Below, piece by piece: positions 17,025 to 26,151 of a stretch of DNA of 64,000 nt (the first letter of the stretch is position 1; every line of letters starts with the position of its first letter). The notes under the pieces are model-generated. The model was not told the origin of the DNA. It ran no database searches and worked only from the letters and a program-made list of their open reading frames with translations. The DNA lies in the NCBI RefSeq assembly GCF_038397755.1, contig NZ_CP151637.1, positions 2,294,001 to 2,358,000 on the forward strand, in the 5' to 3' direction. The translations under genes and the position numbers were made by a program. The stretch comes from Microbacterium sp. LWH7-1.2 (GTDB lineage Bacteria > Actinomycetota > Actinomycetes > Actinomycetales > Microbacteriaceae).

Positions 17025-17480
17025 TCAAGCGGGAAGGATCGGGCGGTTCTCGTAGAACGTCTGCAGTACCACCGTCGTGCGCGTGTTGACCGACGCGGCG
17101 GCGCGGATGTCGCGGATGAGCGACTCGAGATGGCGCGGCGACGCGACCCGCACGAGAAGGATGTAGCTCGCGTCGCCCGCGATCGAATGACACGCCTCGA
17201 TCTCGGAGAGGTGCTCGAGCAGTTCGGGCGCGTTGTCGGGCTGGGCGGGGTCGAGCGGCGTGATCTCGACGAACGCGGCGAGCGGCTTGCCGACCGCCTC
17301 GGCGTCGACGAGGGCGCGGTAGCCGGTGATGACGCCGCGGGTCTCGAGTCGGCGCAGGCGCGCTTGAACGGCGGACACCGACAGACCGACGGCTCCCGAA
17401 AGATCGGCAAGGGTGGCGCGGGCGTCCTGTGACACCTCGCGCACGATGGCGGCATCGATGGCGTCGTCCAGGGCGGGCAT
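17025..17480 (-). CDS. Lrp/AsnC-family transcriptional regulator
   Basis: A 151-residue regulator. The N-terminal winged helix (1-55) contains LADLSGAVGLSVSAVQARLRRLETRG, and residues 65-145 form the ligand-binding RAM/AsnC domain with GDASYILLVR. It is divergent from the DUF6421/SDR/aldolase operon, and a near-perfect palindrome lies between them, so it probably controls that operon and itself in response to an amino acid. An aldolase acting on hydroxy amino acids in the operon fits this. Confidence 0.92.
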   Translation of the reverse strand: MPALDDAIDAAIVREVSQDARATLADLSGAVGLSVSAVQARLRRLETRGVITGYRALVDAEAVGKPLAAFVEITPLDPAQPDNAPELLEHLSEIEACHSIAGDASYILLVRVASPRHLESLIRDIRAAASVNTRTTVVLQTFYENRPILPA

Positions 17481-17500
17481 GGCTCGACTCTAGCCGTGCA

Positions 17501-17549
17501 CAGGAAACTTTCCTGCCGAATCACGCACTGAAGGGAAGTTCTCTAGAAT
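17501..17549. promoter_or_regulatory. Candidate Lrp operator and operon promoter
   Basis: CAGGAAA-C-TTTCCTG (17501-17515) is a perfect 7+1+7 palindrome 21 nt before the regulator's start codon. TAGAAT at 17544-17549 is a good -10 for the plus-strand operon, with no clear -35. The palindrome would sit just upstream of that promoter and at the regulator's own promoter. Spacing and symmetry fit Lrp-type sites of about 15 bp; binding is inferred. Confidence 0.5.
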
Positions 17550-17586
17550 CAAGAGCGAAACCGCACTCGAAGATCGGAGGTTCACC

Positions 17587-19008
17587 ATGTCCAGCAGCGC
17601 CCTTCACACCTCGAAGGCGATCGTCGGCGAACCCGAGGTCGTCGAGGACGCCGGTGCGGCCGAGACGAGCGACGCCTGGCTGCGGCTCAAGGCGGCCGCG
17701 ATCGCGATCCAGAGCCTCCAGGCGCAGGACGGATCGATTCCGGATGCCGCCGCGCACGACGAGGCCCGCGCTCTGGTCGCCGACATCATCGCCGGCATCC
17801 GCGCGCTGGCGCCCGCGTTCCCGCACGACGCCGAGTATCTCGCCGCGTCCGTACGGGACTTCGAGCGCTGGGCGGACCACGGATTCGCAGTCCCGGACTT
17901 CCTCGACTCGCTCGAGGCCTTCCAGCCGCAGCAGCAGCGGGCCGACGGCATCCGTCATCTCGTCGTGTTCCCGATGTACACGCAGAACGGCTCGCGCGAC
18001 CGGCACGTCGAGGCGGTGCTCGTCGAGGTCATCTGGCCGGAGTTCATCGCGCAGCTCGAGGCCGGGGACTACGGCAACAAGCTGTTCGTGTCGCTGCGGT
18101 TCCTCGACTTCACGCCCGGGTACGACACGAACTCTGCGGTGCTGTTCCCCGAGACCGTCGCGATGCGTGAGATCCCGACCTTCACGTGGGGCGCGATCTT
18201 CCAGGACCGCGAGGCCGCGCGCTACCGCCGCGTCGTGCGCGCCGCCGCCGAGATCACCAAGCTCGATCTGCCCGAAGACGCCGCGCGCATGCTCGACGAC
18301 CAGGAGCTGACCGAGAAGACGTTCGTGATGTGGGACATCATCCACGACCGCACCCACATGCGGGGCGACCTGCCGTTCGACCCCTTCATGATCAAGCAGC
18401 GGATGCCGTACTTCCTGTACTCGCTCGAAGAGCTGCGGTGCGACCTCACGGCCTTCCGCGAGTGCGTCGCCATCCAGAAGCGTCTCGCCGCGCAGGAGTC
18501 GCTGACGCCCGCCGAGGCCGAGATGCTCGAGCACGCGAAGCTGGTGCAGTATGCGGTGATCTTCGACCGCATCTTCCGGTTCTCGATCACGGGCTCGCGG
18601 GTGCGCAACTACGACGGGCTCGGCGGCCAGCTGCTGTTCGCCTGGCTGCACCAGCGCGACGTGCTGCACTGGACCGACACCGCGCTCGCCTTCGACTGGG
18701 ACGACGTGCCGGCCGCGGTCATCGCCCTCGGCGAGGCGATCGACGAGCTCTACTGGCGCTCGATCGACCGGCCGAAGACCGCGCACTGGCTCGCGGCCTA
18801 CGACCTGGTGCGCTCGACCCTCACGCCGAATCCCGCCTCGCAGTGGGCGCGCGGCCTCCCCGACGAGACTCTCGCCGGCGCTCCCAAGGGCTACACCGAC
18901 GCGGTCCTGGACGACGAGTTCCCGCTCTCGATGTTCTTCGAAGCGCTCGACAAGAAGATGAAGCCCGTCATCGAATCGACCGCCGGGATCACCGGGCGCG
19001 ATTCCTGA
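17587..19008 (+). CDS. DUF6421 family protein
   Basis: A 473-residue soluble protein of an actinobacterial family I recognise as DUF6421; no biochemical role is known to me. No signal peptide or membrane segment is present. The conserved core includes LVVFPMYTQNGSRDRHVEAVLVE cut here to its key features, the acidic/aromatic stretch FLDFTPGYDTNSAVLFPETVA, and IIHDRTHMRGDLPFDP. The repeated His and Asp residues in that last motif could bind metal, which is speculation. It is the first gene of an operon with an SDR and a threonine-aldolase-like enzyme, under a divergent Lrp regulator. GGAGG precedes the ATG. Confidence 0.85.
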   Translation: MSSSALHTSKAIVGEPEVVEDAGAAETSDAWLRLKAAAIAIQSLQAQDGSIPDAAAHDEARALVADIIAGIRALAPAFPHDAEYLAASVRDFERWADHGFAVPDFLDSLEAFQPQQQRADGIRHLVVFPMYTQNGSRDRHVEAVLVEVIWPEFIAQLEAGDYGNKLFVSLRFLDFTPGYDTNSAVLFPETVAMREIPTFTWGAIFQDREAARYRRVVRAAAEITKLDLPEDAARMLDDQELTEKTFVMWDIIHDRTHMRGDLPFDPFMIKQRMPYFLYSLEELRCDLTAFRECVAIQKRLAAQESLTPAEAEMLEHAKLVQYAVIFDRIFRFSITGSRVRNYDGLGGQLLFAWLHQRDVLHWTDTALAFDWDDVPAAVIALGEAIDELYWRSIDRPKTAHWLAAYDLVRSTLTPNPASQWARGLPDETLAGAPKGYTDAVLDDEFPLSMFFEALDKKMKPVIESTAGITGRDS

Positions 19009-19082
19009 CACCGGCGGTGCGTCCTCGGCGAGACGGCCGGTCTCGCCGAGAACGCGCGCCTGCGACGTGGAAGGGTGGACGC

Positions 19083-19796
19083 ATGAGCGTCTCAGGCAGA
19101 CTCGTGATCATCGCCGGCGCGACGAGCGCTTCCGGCCGCATCGCCGCACGCGTCCTCCGCGACGCGGGTGCGCGCGTCGTGGCTGTCGGCCGTGACGCCG
19201 GCAGACTTCGCGACCTTCTCGATTCACTCGAGACGGATGCTGCGTCCCTGGCCGGCGGCACAGCCGGAAGCGTCCGCACCGAGGTGTGCGACCTGGGTGA
19301 CGAGACGGCGGTCGCCTCCCTCGCGGAGCGCATCCACGAGACCGACGGGCCCGTCGACGGCGTACTCCACCTCGTGGGCGGCTGGCGGGGTGGAGGGGGC
19401 CTAGCGGGCCAGACCGACGACGACTACCGCTTCCTCGAGGGATCGCTGACCGCGCTGCGCCACGTCAGCCGGGCGTTCGACGCCGACCTGAAGGCGTCCG
19501 AGGCGGGCCGCCTCGCGGTGGTGTCGTCCACCGCGGTGGCGCGCCCGGTCGCCGGTGCGGCGAACTACGCCGCGGTGAAGGCCGCGACCGAGGCGTGGAC
19601 GCGCGCCGTGGCGCAGGGGTTCACGAAAGACGCCCGGGATTCCGGCGGACGGCCGGCCGCAGCATCCGTCATCTTCCGCGTGAAGAGCCTCGACGGACTC
19701 GAGGAGGCGCTTGCCCAGCGGTTCGCCGATCTGTGGCTCGCCGACGCGACCGAGATCAACGACACCATCGTCGAACTCACCGACCCTTCGCTGTGA
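19083..19796 (+). CDS. Short-chain dehydrogenase/reductase
   Basis: A 237-residue Rossmann-fold protein. The nucleotide loop is IIAGATSASGRIA, a variant of TGxxxGxG, and the active site has VVSSTAV with YAAVK (Tyr-x3-Lys). The segment HLVGGWRGGGG replaces the usual NNAG motif. NAD(P) preference is not clear; the DxxR-type pair near VAVGRDAGRL suggests NADP. It lies between the DUF6421 gene and the aldolase gene, so it may oxidise or reduce an intermediate such as a beta-hydroxy amino acid. GGAAGGG lies upstream of the ATG. Confidence 0.88.
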   Translation: MSVSGRLVIIAGATSASGRIAARVLRDAGARVVAVGRDAGRLRDLLDSLETDAASLAGGTAGSVRTEVCDLGDETAVASLAERIHETDGPVDGVLHLVGGWRGGGGLAGQTDDDYRFLEGSLTALRHVSRAFDADLKASEAGRLAVVSSTAVARPVAGAANYAAVKAATEAWTRAVAQGFTKDARDSGGRPAAASVIFRVKSLDGLEEALAQRFADLWLADATEINDTIVELTDPSL

Positions 19797-19839
19797 CCGG
19801 GCTCAGCGCCCGGTCTTCCGCGAACTAGATTGGACACCC

Positions 19840-20910
19840 GTGACCACGATCCATGACCCGAACCTGCGCGGTTTCGCCAGCGACAACTACGCCGGCATCC
19901 ACCCCGAGGTGCTCGCGGCGATCGCCGCCGCCAACGACGGCCACCAGGTCGCCTACGGCGATGACGTCTACACCGAGCGGCTGCAGCTCGTCATGGCCCG
20001 TCACTTCGGCGAGGGCGTCGAGGCGTACCCGGTGTTCAACGGCACCGGCGCGAACGTGGTCGGGCTGCAGTCGATGCTCCCCCGCTGGGGCGCCGTCGTC
20101 TCGGCCGGCACCGCGCACATCAACGTCGACGAAGGCGGTGCGCCCGAACGGGTGGCCGGGATCAAGCTGCTCACCGTCCCGACGGACGACGGCAAGCTCA
20201 CACCCGAGCTCATCGACCGCGAGGCGTGGGGCTGGGGCGACGAGCACCGCGCGCAGCCGCTGGTCGTGTCGATCACCCAGTCCACGGAACTCGGCACGCT
20301 GTACACGGTGGACGAGATCACCGCGATCGCCCACCATGCCCACAGCCTGGGCATGCACGTCCACATGGACGGCTCGCGCATCTCCAACGCCGCGGCATCG
20401 CTCGACGTGCCCCTCCGCGCCTTCACGCGCGATGCCGGGGTCGACGTGCTGAGCTTCGGCGGCACCAAGAACGGCGCGATGCTCGGCGAGGCCGTCGTGG
20501 TGCTGAACCCCGAGGCGTCGACGGGCCTCAAATTCCTCCGCAAGCTCGACATGCAGCTGGCCTCGAAGATGCGCTTCGTGTCGGCACAGCTCCTCGCCCT
20601 GCTCGAGGGCGACCTGTGGCTGCGCAACGCGTCGCACTCCAACGCGATGGCCCAGCGCCTGCGCGCGGGGATCGAAGCGGGGCTCGCCGACGGCACGATC
20701 TCGGGCGTCGCGTTCACGCAGCCGACGCAGGCGAACGGCGTCTTCGCCACCCTGCCCGACGGGGTCGCCGATCGCCTGCGCACCTCCTTCCGGTTCTACG
20801 ACTGGGATGCCGCGAAGAACGAGGTCCGCTGGATGTGCAGCTTCGACACCTCCGAGAACGACATCGACGCCTTCCTGGCCGCCATCGCCCGGGAGACCTC
20901 GCAGACCTGA
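19840..20910 (+). CDS. Low-specificity threonine aldolase / beta-eliminating lyase family
   Basis: A 356-residue PLP enzyme starting at GTG. Landmarks are FASDNYAGIHPEVL at the N terminus, H93 in AHINVDEGG, D177 in HVHMDGSRISNAA and Schiff-base K210 in SFGGTKNGAMLGE. Members split L-threonine or related beta-hydroxy amino acids to glycine and an aldehyde. GTG 19840 has little ribosome binding site, but TAGATT stands at 19826-19831, so an internal promoter giving a very short or absent leader is possible. It ends the Lrp-flanked operon, and the tandem repeat block follows 10 nt later. Confidence 0.88.
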   Translation: MTTIHDPNLRGFASDNYAGIHPEVLAAIAAANDGHQVAYGDDVYTERLQLVMARHFGEGVEAYPVFNGTGANVVGLQSMLPRWGAVVSAGTAHINVDEGGAPERVAGIKLLTVPTDDGKLTPELIDREAWGWGDEHRAQPLVVSITQSTELGTLYTVDEITAIAHHAHSLGMHVHMDGSRISNAAASLDVPLRAFTRDAGVDVLSFGGTKNGAMLGEAVVVLNPEASTGLKFLRKLDMQLASKMRFVSAQLLALLEGDLWLRNASHSNAMAQRLRAGIEAGLADGTISGVAFTQPTQANGVFATLPDGVADRLRTSFRFYDWDAAKNEVRWMCSFDTSENDIDAFLAAIARETSQT

Positions 20911-20920
20911 CCCCTCGCAC

Positions 20921-21660
20921 GCTCGTTGAAGGGAGGGCGCCCTGGCGCCAACCACCGCTCGTTGAGCGGAGGGCGCTCTGGCGCCCGCAGTCGAAACGCC
21001 CCGGACTTCGCGGAAAGCCCGGAGCGTTTCGACTCGCTCGTTCCTCGCTCGCTCAACGAGCGGGGACGGGGAGGGCTCAGTCCTCGTGGTGCTCGCTCAA
21101 CGAGCGGGGGCAAGGGCTCAGCCCTCGGGACGCTCGTTGAAGGGAGGGCGCCCTGGTGCCACCCACCGCTCGTTGAGCGGAGGGCGCTCTGGCGCCCGCA
21201 GTCGAAACGCCCCGGACTTCGCGGAAAGCCCGGAGCGTTTCGACTCGCTCGTTCCTCGCTCGCTCAACGAGCGGGGACGGGGAGGGCTCAGTCCTCGTGG
21301 CGCTCGCTCAACGAGCGGGGGCAAGGGCTCAGCCCTCGGGACGCTCGTTGAAGGGAGGGCGCCCTGGCGCCACCCACCGCTCGTTGAGCGGAGGGCGCTC
21401 TGGCGCCCGCAGTCGAAACGCCCCGGACTTCGCGGAAAGCCCGGAGCGTTTCGACTCGCTCGTTCCTCGCTCGCTCAACGAGCGGGGACGGGGAGGGCTC
21501 AGCCCTCGTGATGCTCGTTGAAGGGAGGGCGCCCTGGTGCCAACCACCGCTCGTTGAGCGGAGGGCGCTCTGGCGCCCGCAGTCGAAACGCCCCGGACTT
21601 CGCGGAAAGTGCGGGGCGTTTCGACTGCGTCGTTCCTTGCTCGCTCAACGAGCGGGGGGG
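20921..21660. repeat. Tandem array of four nested palindromic repeat units
   Basis: Units begin with GCTCGTTGAAGGGAGGG at 20921, 21132, 21343 and 21513, i.e. periods of 211, 211 and 170; the short interval lacks about 41 bp containing an extra CGCTCAACGAGCG. Each unit holds outer arms CGCTCGTTGAGCG and CGCTCAACGAGCG (e.g. 20956-20968 with 21050-21062) and inner arms AGTCGAAACGC and GCGTTTCGACT (20989-20999 with 21024-21034), plus a small hairpin GGGCGC-TCTG-GCGCCC. The block fills the whole gap between two convergent genes. Reading frames through it encode the same peptide repeatedly and are not taken as genes. Confidence 0.9.
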
Positions 21661-21666
21661 GAGGGC

Positions 21667-23250
21667 TCAGCCGTCGTGGTGCTCGTCGTCGGTCTGGTCG
21701 CCGTCGTGGTGTTCGGCTTCGGTGTCGACGCTCGCGGCGTCCGCCGCCTCGGGCTCGGCAACCTCGGCCTCGACGTCCACCGGGGCGGCAGCATCCGTCC
21801 CGTCCGCTTCCTCGCGCTCAGCGGCGGCTTCGGCCGACGTGAGAGGGGTCTCGGGGCGGATGAGCTCCTTGACCTCGGCCATGAAGCTCATGAGCTGGTG
21901 CTGCTGCCAGCGCAGCTGGCGGGTGCGGTCCTCGGCGTCGCGCAGCACGGACTGCGAGTGCGTCGTCACGAGGTCGATGATGCGCTCGGCCTTCACGTGC
22001 GCACGGTCGAGGTGCTCGCGGGCGCGCAGCTGGGCGTCGGCCTCGATCTGCTGCGACTGGGCGCGCATGAGGCGCTCGAAGTCCTCGGCCTTCACCGAGA
22101 CGCGCTGCGCGTGCTCGAGGGAGGCGGCGACCTGCTCGTTGGCGTCCTGCGTGATGCGCTCGGCGTGCGCGACCGCCTGGTTGTGCAGCACGAGGAATTC
22201 CTGGTGCGCGTCGTCCTGGCGGCGGGTGAGGGATGCCTCGAACTCGAGTGCGCGCAGGCGCAGCTCGCGCACCGTCTCCTCGGCCTCGGCGCGGTCGCGG
22301 GCGGTCTCGCGGGCGACCGTCGAGCGCAGCACCGCCGCGCCCTTCTCGGCCTCGGAGCGGATCGCGGCGGCTTCGCGCTCGGCCTGCGACACCTTCTCGG
22401 CCGCGTGGGCGGCCTCGCGCTCTAGGCGCGCCTCGTGCGCGGTGAGCTCGGTATCGATCTTCAGCTGGATCTGCTGCGCGTCGTGCTGGGCCTGCGAGAC
22501 GATGGCGTCGGCCTCTGCCCGCGCCGACGTGCGGCGGTTCGCGATCTCTTCGCGAGCGGCCTCCAGCAGGCGGTCGCCCTGGATCGTCGCGTTGCGGATG
22601 AGCAGGCTCGCCTGGTCCTCGGCGACGCGCAGCACCTCTTCGAACTGCTGACGGTTGGGCGACTCGGTGGTCGCGCCGACGAGCTCGTCGCTGAGGGTCT
22701 GCACACGCTGCTCGGCGTCGGCGATCCTCGCGTTCGCGAGCTCCAGCTCGCCCTCGAGGCGCTTGACTGCGTCGCCCTCTTCTTCGCGGGCGGCGGATGC
22801 CTCGGCCGCGGCGCGCTCGAGTTCGGACTGTCGCTTCTGCTCGGCGTCGGCGAGAGCCGCCTCGAGCCGCTCGATCTCTTCCTGGCGCGCGACCAGCGTG
22901 GCGTCGATCTCGGCCTGACGGGCGGCGATCGCCGCGTCGATCTCGGCCTGGCGGCGCTCGACGGCCGCCTGAAGCTCGGCCTCGAGACGTTCCGCCTTGG
23001 CCCGGCTCTGCGCGACGGCCGCACCCGCACGACGCTGGTGCTGCTTCAGCTGCGCGACCTCGTCGGTGGCGGCGCGCATGCGCGCGTCGAGCCCGGCGAT
23101 GGCGGCATCGACCTCTTCCTTGTCGTACCCGCGGAAGGTCGTCGTGAAGCCCGACCCGAACGCGGTCGTCGCTGTGTCGCCGATGAGGTTGTCGAACGGG
23201 GTCGGGTCGTCCTGACCCGTGTTTCCGGCGCTGTGGGCGTGGTCGGACAT
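21667..23250 (-). CDS. DivIVA-domain coiled-coil protein
   Basis: A 527-residue protein. Residues 35-60 contain TTFRGYDKEEVDAAI, the short DivIVA-type N-terminal motif that binds curved membrane. Residues about 62-470 are an almost unbroken Ala/Glu/Arg-rich coiled coil, including imperfect RQAEIDAAIAA repeats (about 98-130). The tail (475-527) is acidic and His-rich. Actinobacterial relatives organise polar growth or septum formation. Its stop codon lies 7 nt beyond the palindromic array. It is longer than the core DivIVA/Wag31, so it may be a polar scaffold of the Scy/FilP kind. Confidence 0.8.
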   Translation of the reverse strand: MSDHAHSAGNTGQDDPTPFDNLIGDTATTAFGSGFTTTFRGYDKEEVDAAIAGLDARMRAATDEVAQLKQHQRRAGAAVAQSRAKAERLEAELQAAVERRQAEIDAAIAARQAEIDATLVARQEEIERLEAALADAEQKRQSELERAAAEASAAREEEGDAVKRLEGELELANARIADAEQRVQTLSDELVGATTESPNRQQFEEVLRVAEDQASLLIRNATIQGDRLLEAAREEIANRRTSARAEADAIVSQAQHDAQQIQLKIDTELTAHEARLEREAAHAAEKVSQAEREAAAIRSEAEKGAAVLRSTVARETARDRAEAEETVRELRLRALEFEASLTRRQDDAHQEFLVLHNQAVAHAERITQDANEQVAASLEHAQRVSVKAEDFERLMRAQSQQIEADAQLRAREHLDRAHVKAERIIDLVTTHSQSVLRDAEDRTRQLRWQQHQLMSFMAEVKELIRPETPLTSAEAAAEREEADGTDAAAPVDVEAEVAEPEAADAASVDTEAEHHDGDQTDDEHHDG

Positions 23251-23463
23251 CGGTTTCTCCGCTTTCTGTGGCGAGGGTGGTGCTCGTCGGCGAGTGCTCG
23301 CGGCGGAGGCGTGCGGGACCGCTGCGCTGCGCCGGCGAACGTGTCGCCGCGCGCGCGGGCAGCAGTGGCCGCACCGTCCTCGACGACACCGGGGGGTGTG
23401 TCGCGGGTGACTGCGCTTCGGGGGTAGGTGAACCTTACATCGAGCGGCCGGGTGAGCGAAACG

Positions 23464-25380
23464 TCATTCGCCCGCGAGCCATCCACGGTACGCGTCGAAC
23501 GACGACGGTCGCCCGAGGAACGCCTCGACGAGGTCCCGCGCGTCCCGCGATCCGCCTCGTTCCAGCACCTCGGTGCGGTAGCGACGAGCGGCTTCCGGGT
23601 CCATCAATCCGGCCGCGAAACCGCTCAGCAGGTCGCGCGCGATCACGAGGCTCCATTGGTACGTGTAGTAGCAGGCGCCGTAGCCCGTGAGGTGGCCGAA
23701 TCCCGCATACGAGTGCAGGCCACCGAGCGGCTGAACGGGACTGGATGCCGCGTACAGCCGCTCCGTCTCGGCCTGCAGGTCGGCAGGCCGGTCGACGTGC
23801 AGGTGGTACGACACGTTCGCATGCCCGAGCTGGCGGCGCACCTCGAGGGCGCGGCCGAAGGCGTCCGCGGTGCGCATGCGCTCGACGAGGTCGGCGGGGA
23901 TCGGCTCGCCGCCGGCGTTCGCGCTGAACGAGGCGAGCACATCCGCATCCCACGCCCACTCCTCGAGGAGCTGGCTGGGCGCTTCGACGAAGTCCCACTC
24001 GGTGGCGACCCCGCTGAAGCGGGCGAAGCGCTGCCGGCCGCCGAGGATGTCATGCACGAGGTGCCCGAACTCGTGGAAGAACGTCACGACATCGTCGTGC
24101 TCGAGCAAACCGCGCGAGAAGTTGCAGAGCAGCGCCGCTTCGGGGAGCACGCGCCCAGCGACCCCGGGTGCGAGGGGGAAGCATGCGGCGTGGCTGAACT
24201 TTCCCTCGCGGGGGTGCAGATCGAGGTGGATGCGCCCGAGGCGATCGCCGCCCCGCACCACATCGAACGACTGCACGTCGGCGTGCCACGCGGGCACGTC
24301 GACAGGCACGTACTCGACGTCGAGCAGGCGCCCGGTGACGTCCAGCACGCCGGCGACGACCCGCTCGAACGGGAAGTACGAGCGCACCAGCTGCGCGTCG
24401 ACGTCGTACTGCTCCCGCTTGATCGCGCCGAGCAGGTACCAGAAGTCGGCGATCGAGACAGCGTCGGCGTCCGGGATGTCGCAGCGCAGGCGTTCGAGCA
24501 GGATCGGGTACTCGGCATCCGTCGCCGGCCGGGACGCCTCGTCGAGGCGCGAGAGGAATGTGGGGATCTCGGCGCCCGCGCCGATCATGCGGGTCTCGGT
24601 CTCGTAGTCGGCCCAGTCCGGGTAGCCGAGCAGGCGGGCGCGCTCGGCGCGCACCTCGAGCAGCTCGGCGAGGATCGCGTCGTTCTCGGGCCATGCGAGG
24701 TCGTTGTAGGCGCTCACGAGGGCGACGCGGGTCGCCCGGTCGTGCGCGTAGTCGCGGATCGGCATGAGATCGGGGTAGTCGGTCGAAAGCGTCACCCGGC
24801 CCTCGTCGTCGGCGGGGTGCGCGTCGATGAAGTCCTGCGGCATCCCGGCGAGACCCTCGGCGGGAACGGTGATCTCGCGGCGCCCGTCGCGGATGTTGCG
24901 CGAGAACGCGAGCGACAGCTCGGTGTCGCGGTCCGCCAGCTGCCGCGCCCGTTCGCGGTCGGCCTCGTCGAGCTCGACGCCGCCGCGACGGAAGTCGCGC
25001 AGCAGATGGGTGAGGAGGCGCGCCTGGTCGTCGTCGAGGCCCTCGGTCGAGGCATCCGCGAAGGAATTCCAGAGATCGCGGTTCAGCAGGCGCCCCGCCG
25101 ACAGCGACTCGATCGCCTGCACCTGTGATTCCGCGATATCGCGCACCTCGGCGTCGGGGTGCGCCTCGCTCACGACGTAGGCCTCGCTGAGCGCCTCGGC
25201 AAGCGCGATGTCGGCGTCGTTCCAGAGCTCCAGGCGCTCCGCGGTGGTCAGCGCGGCCTCGGAGGTCAGGCGCGCGTCGATCTCGTTCACACGGGCGATG
25301 CGTTCGGCAGGGCGCTCGGTCGCGAACGCAGCCCAGCCGACGGCATCGGACGGGAAGGGCAGGGGTGCGAGGGTCACCAT
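23464..25380 (-). CDS. M3-family oligopeptidase
   Basis: A 638-residue zinc peptidase related to Dcp and thimet oligopeptidase. The zinc site is complete: H436-E437 and H440 in FFHEFGHLVHD, plus E466 in WDFVEAPSQLLEEW. The C-terminal block with YAGFGHLTGYGACYYTYQWS is typical of the family's substrate cleft. No signal peptide is seen, so it should act in the cytoplasm on short peptides. The 213 nt to the DivIVA-like gene downstream hold only a possible minus-strand promoter (ACCTTA at 23432-23437 on the plus strand). Confidence 0.93.
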   Translation of the reverse strand: MVTLAPLPFPSDAVGWAAFATERPAERIARVNEIDARLTSEAALTTAERLELWNDADIALAEALSEAYVVSEAHPDAEVRDIAESQVQAIESLSAGRLLNRDLWNSFADASTEGLDDDQARLLTHLLRDFRRGGVELDEADRERARQLADRDTELSLAFSRNIRDGRREITVPAEGLAGMPQDFIDAHPADDEGRVTLSTDYPDLMPIRDYAHDRATRVALVSAYNDLAWPENDAILAELLEVRAERARLLGYPDWADYETETRMIGAGAEIPTFLSRLDEASRPATDAEYPILLERLRCDIPDADAVSIADFWYLLGAIKREQYDVDAQLVRSYFPFERVVAGVLDVTGRLLDVEYVPVDVPAWHADVQSFDVVRGGDRLGRIHLDLHPREGKFSHAACFPLAPGVAGRVLPEAALLCNFSRGLLEHDDVVTFFHEFGHLVHDILGGRQRFARFSGVATEWDFVEAPSQLLEEWAWDADVLASFSANAGGEPIPADLVERMRTADAFGRALEVRRQLGHANVSYHLHVDRPADLQAETERLYAASSPVQPLGGLHSYAGFGHLTGYGACYYTYQWSLVIARDLLSGFAAGLMDPEAARRYRTEVLERGGSRDARDLVEAFLGRPSSFDAYRGWLAGE

Positions 25381-25441
25381 GCGAGCCTATGGGCGGGCGG
25401 GGACACCGCGCGAGTACGAGATTCCGGCGGGCGGAGGGAGA

Positions 25442-26029
25442 TCAGCGCAGGGCGCCGACGCTCGCGAGCGCCATGCGCACGAGGGTCCCGCGCCCGCCCT
25501 CCATCTCGGCGGAGAGGGCATCGGATGCCGCCTCCTCCGGTGTCAGCCAGGTCACCTCGAGCGCGTCCTGACGCGGCTCGCAGGTGCCCGTGACCGGGAC
25601 GACGAACGCGAGCGACACGGCATGCTGGCGGTCGTCGTGGTAGGCGCTGACGCCCGGGAGCGGGAAGTACTCGGCCACCGTGAACGGCGTCGGCTGCGGC
25701 GGCAGCAGCGGGAAGGCCATCGGCCCGAGGTCGTTCTCCAGGTGACGGAACAGCGCGTCGCGGACGGTTTCGCCGTAGCGCACGCGGCCCGACACGATGG
25801 TGCGCGAGATCTCGCCGATCGGGGTGGCCCGCAGCAGGATGCCGACCTGGGTGACCTGGCCCATCCCATCGGTGCGCACCGGCACGCCCTCGACGTAGAG
25901 CATCGGCAGGCGACGGCGGGCTTCTTCCAGCTCGATGTCGCTCAGCCACGCGGGGTTCGAGACGTTGCCGGCCGGCGGGCCGAACGGCTCGTCGCCCGCT
26001 GGTTCGGGGTCGGGAGTGCGCACGGACAT
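25442..26029 (-). CDS. Nudix-like hydrolase family protein (DUF4916 type)
   Basis: A 195-residue protein. The segment RVRYGETVRDALFRHLENDLGPM sits where a Nudix box would be, but the canonical GX5EX7REUXEE pattern is incomplete; only parts of the acidic set are present. I recognise the family as DUF4916/Nudix-like in Actinobacteria. The N terminus (1-35) is Pro-rich. Hydrolytic activity is therefore uncertain. Start MSVRTPDPEP was preferred; in-frame sequence further upstream is Arg-rich and overlaps the promoter of the divergent CHRD gene. Confidence 0.7.
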   Translation of the reverse strand: MSVRTPDPEPAGDEPFGPPAGNVSNPAWLSDIELEEARRRLPMLYVEGVPVRTDGMGQVTQVGILLRATPIGEISRTIVSGRVRYGETVRDALFRHLENDLGPMAFPLLPPQPTPFTVAEYFPLPGVSAYHDDRQHAVSLAFVVPVTGTCEPRQDALEVTWLTPEEAASDALSAEMEGGRGTLVRMALASVGALR

Positions 26030-26067
26030 GCCTCTTGTATACCGTGCCGTCCGCAAAGGTGGACACC

Positions 26068-26096
26068 TTGTCCTGTCCCTCGACCGGGCGTAGCGT
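26068..26096 (+). promoter_or_regulatory. Putative promoter of the CHRD gene
   Basis: TTGTCC (26068-26073), exactly 17 nt, then TAGCGT (26091-26096). Initiation near 26103 gives a leader of about 49 nt to ATG 26152, with AGTAGGGAG as ribosome binding site. This is the best-formed promoter pattern in the window. Confidence 0.45.
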
Positions 26097-26151
26097 GCCC
26101 CGTGCCGGCGAGGCCGGGTCCGGGGCCGCACGACAGTAGGGAGCACACATC

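Noticed and set aside
20926..21521. Open frames through the tandem palindrome block on both strands
   Set aside because: They repeat the same peptide in phase with the DNA repeat, lack ribosome binding sites and show no protein-like conservation pattern.
20921..21660. Tandem repeats as a CRISPR array
   Set aside because: Units are about 211 bp and almost wholly identical, with no short constant repeats alternating with unique spacers, and no cas gene is near.
23427..23438. Possible iron-box (IdeR/DtxR) site, TAGGTGAACCTT, before the DivIVA-like gene
   Set aside because: The half-sites are too close together for the 19-bp consensus, and the gene has no iron-related role.
25442..26029. Typical Nudix phosphohydrolase
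   Set aside because: The Nudix box is incomplete, so I kept only a family-level call without a reaction.
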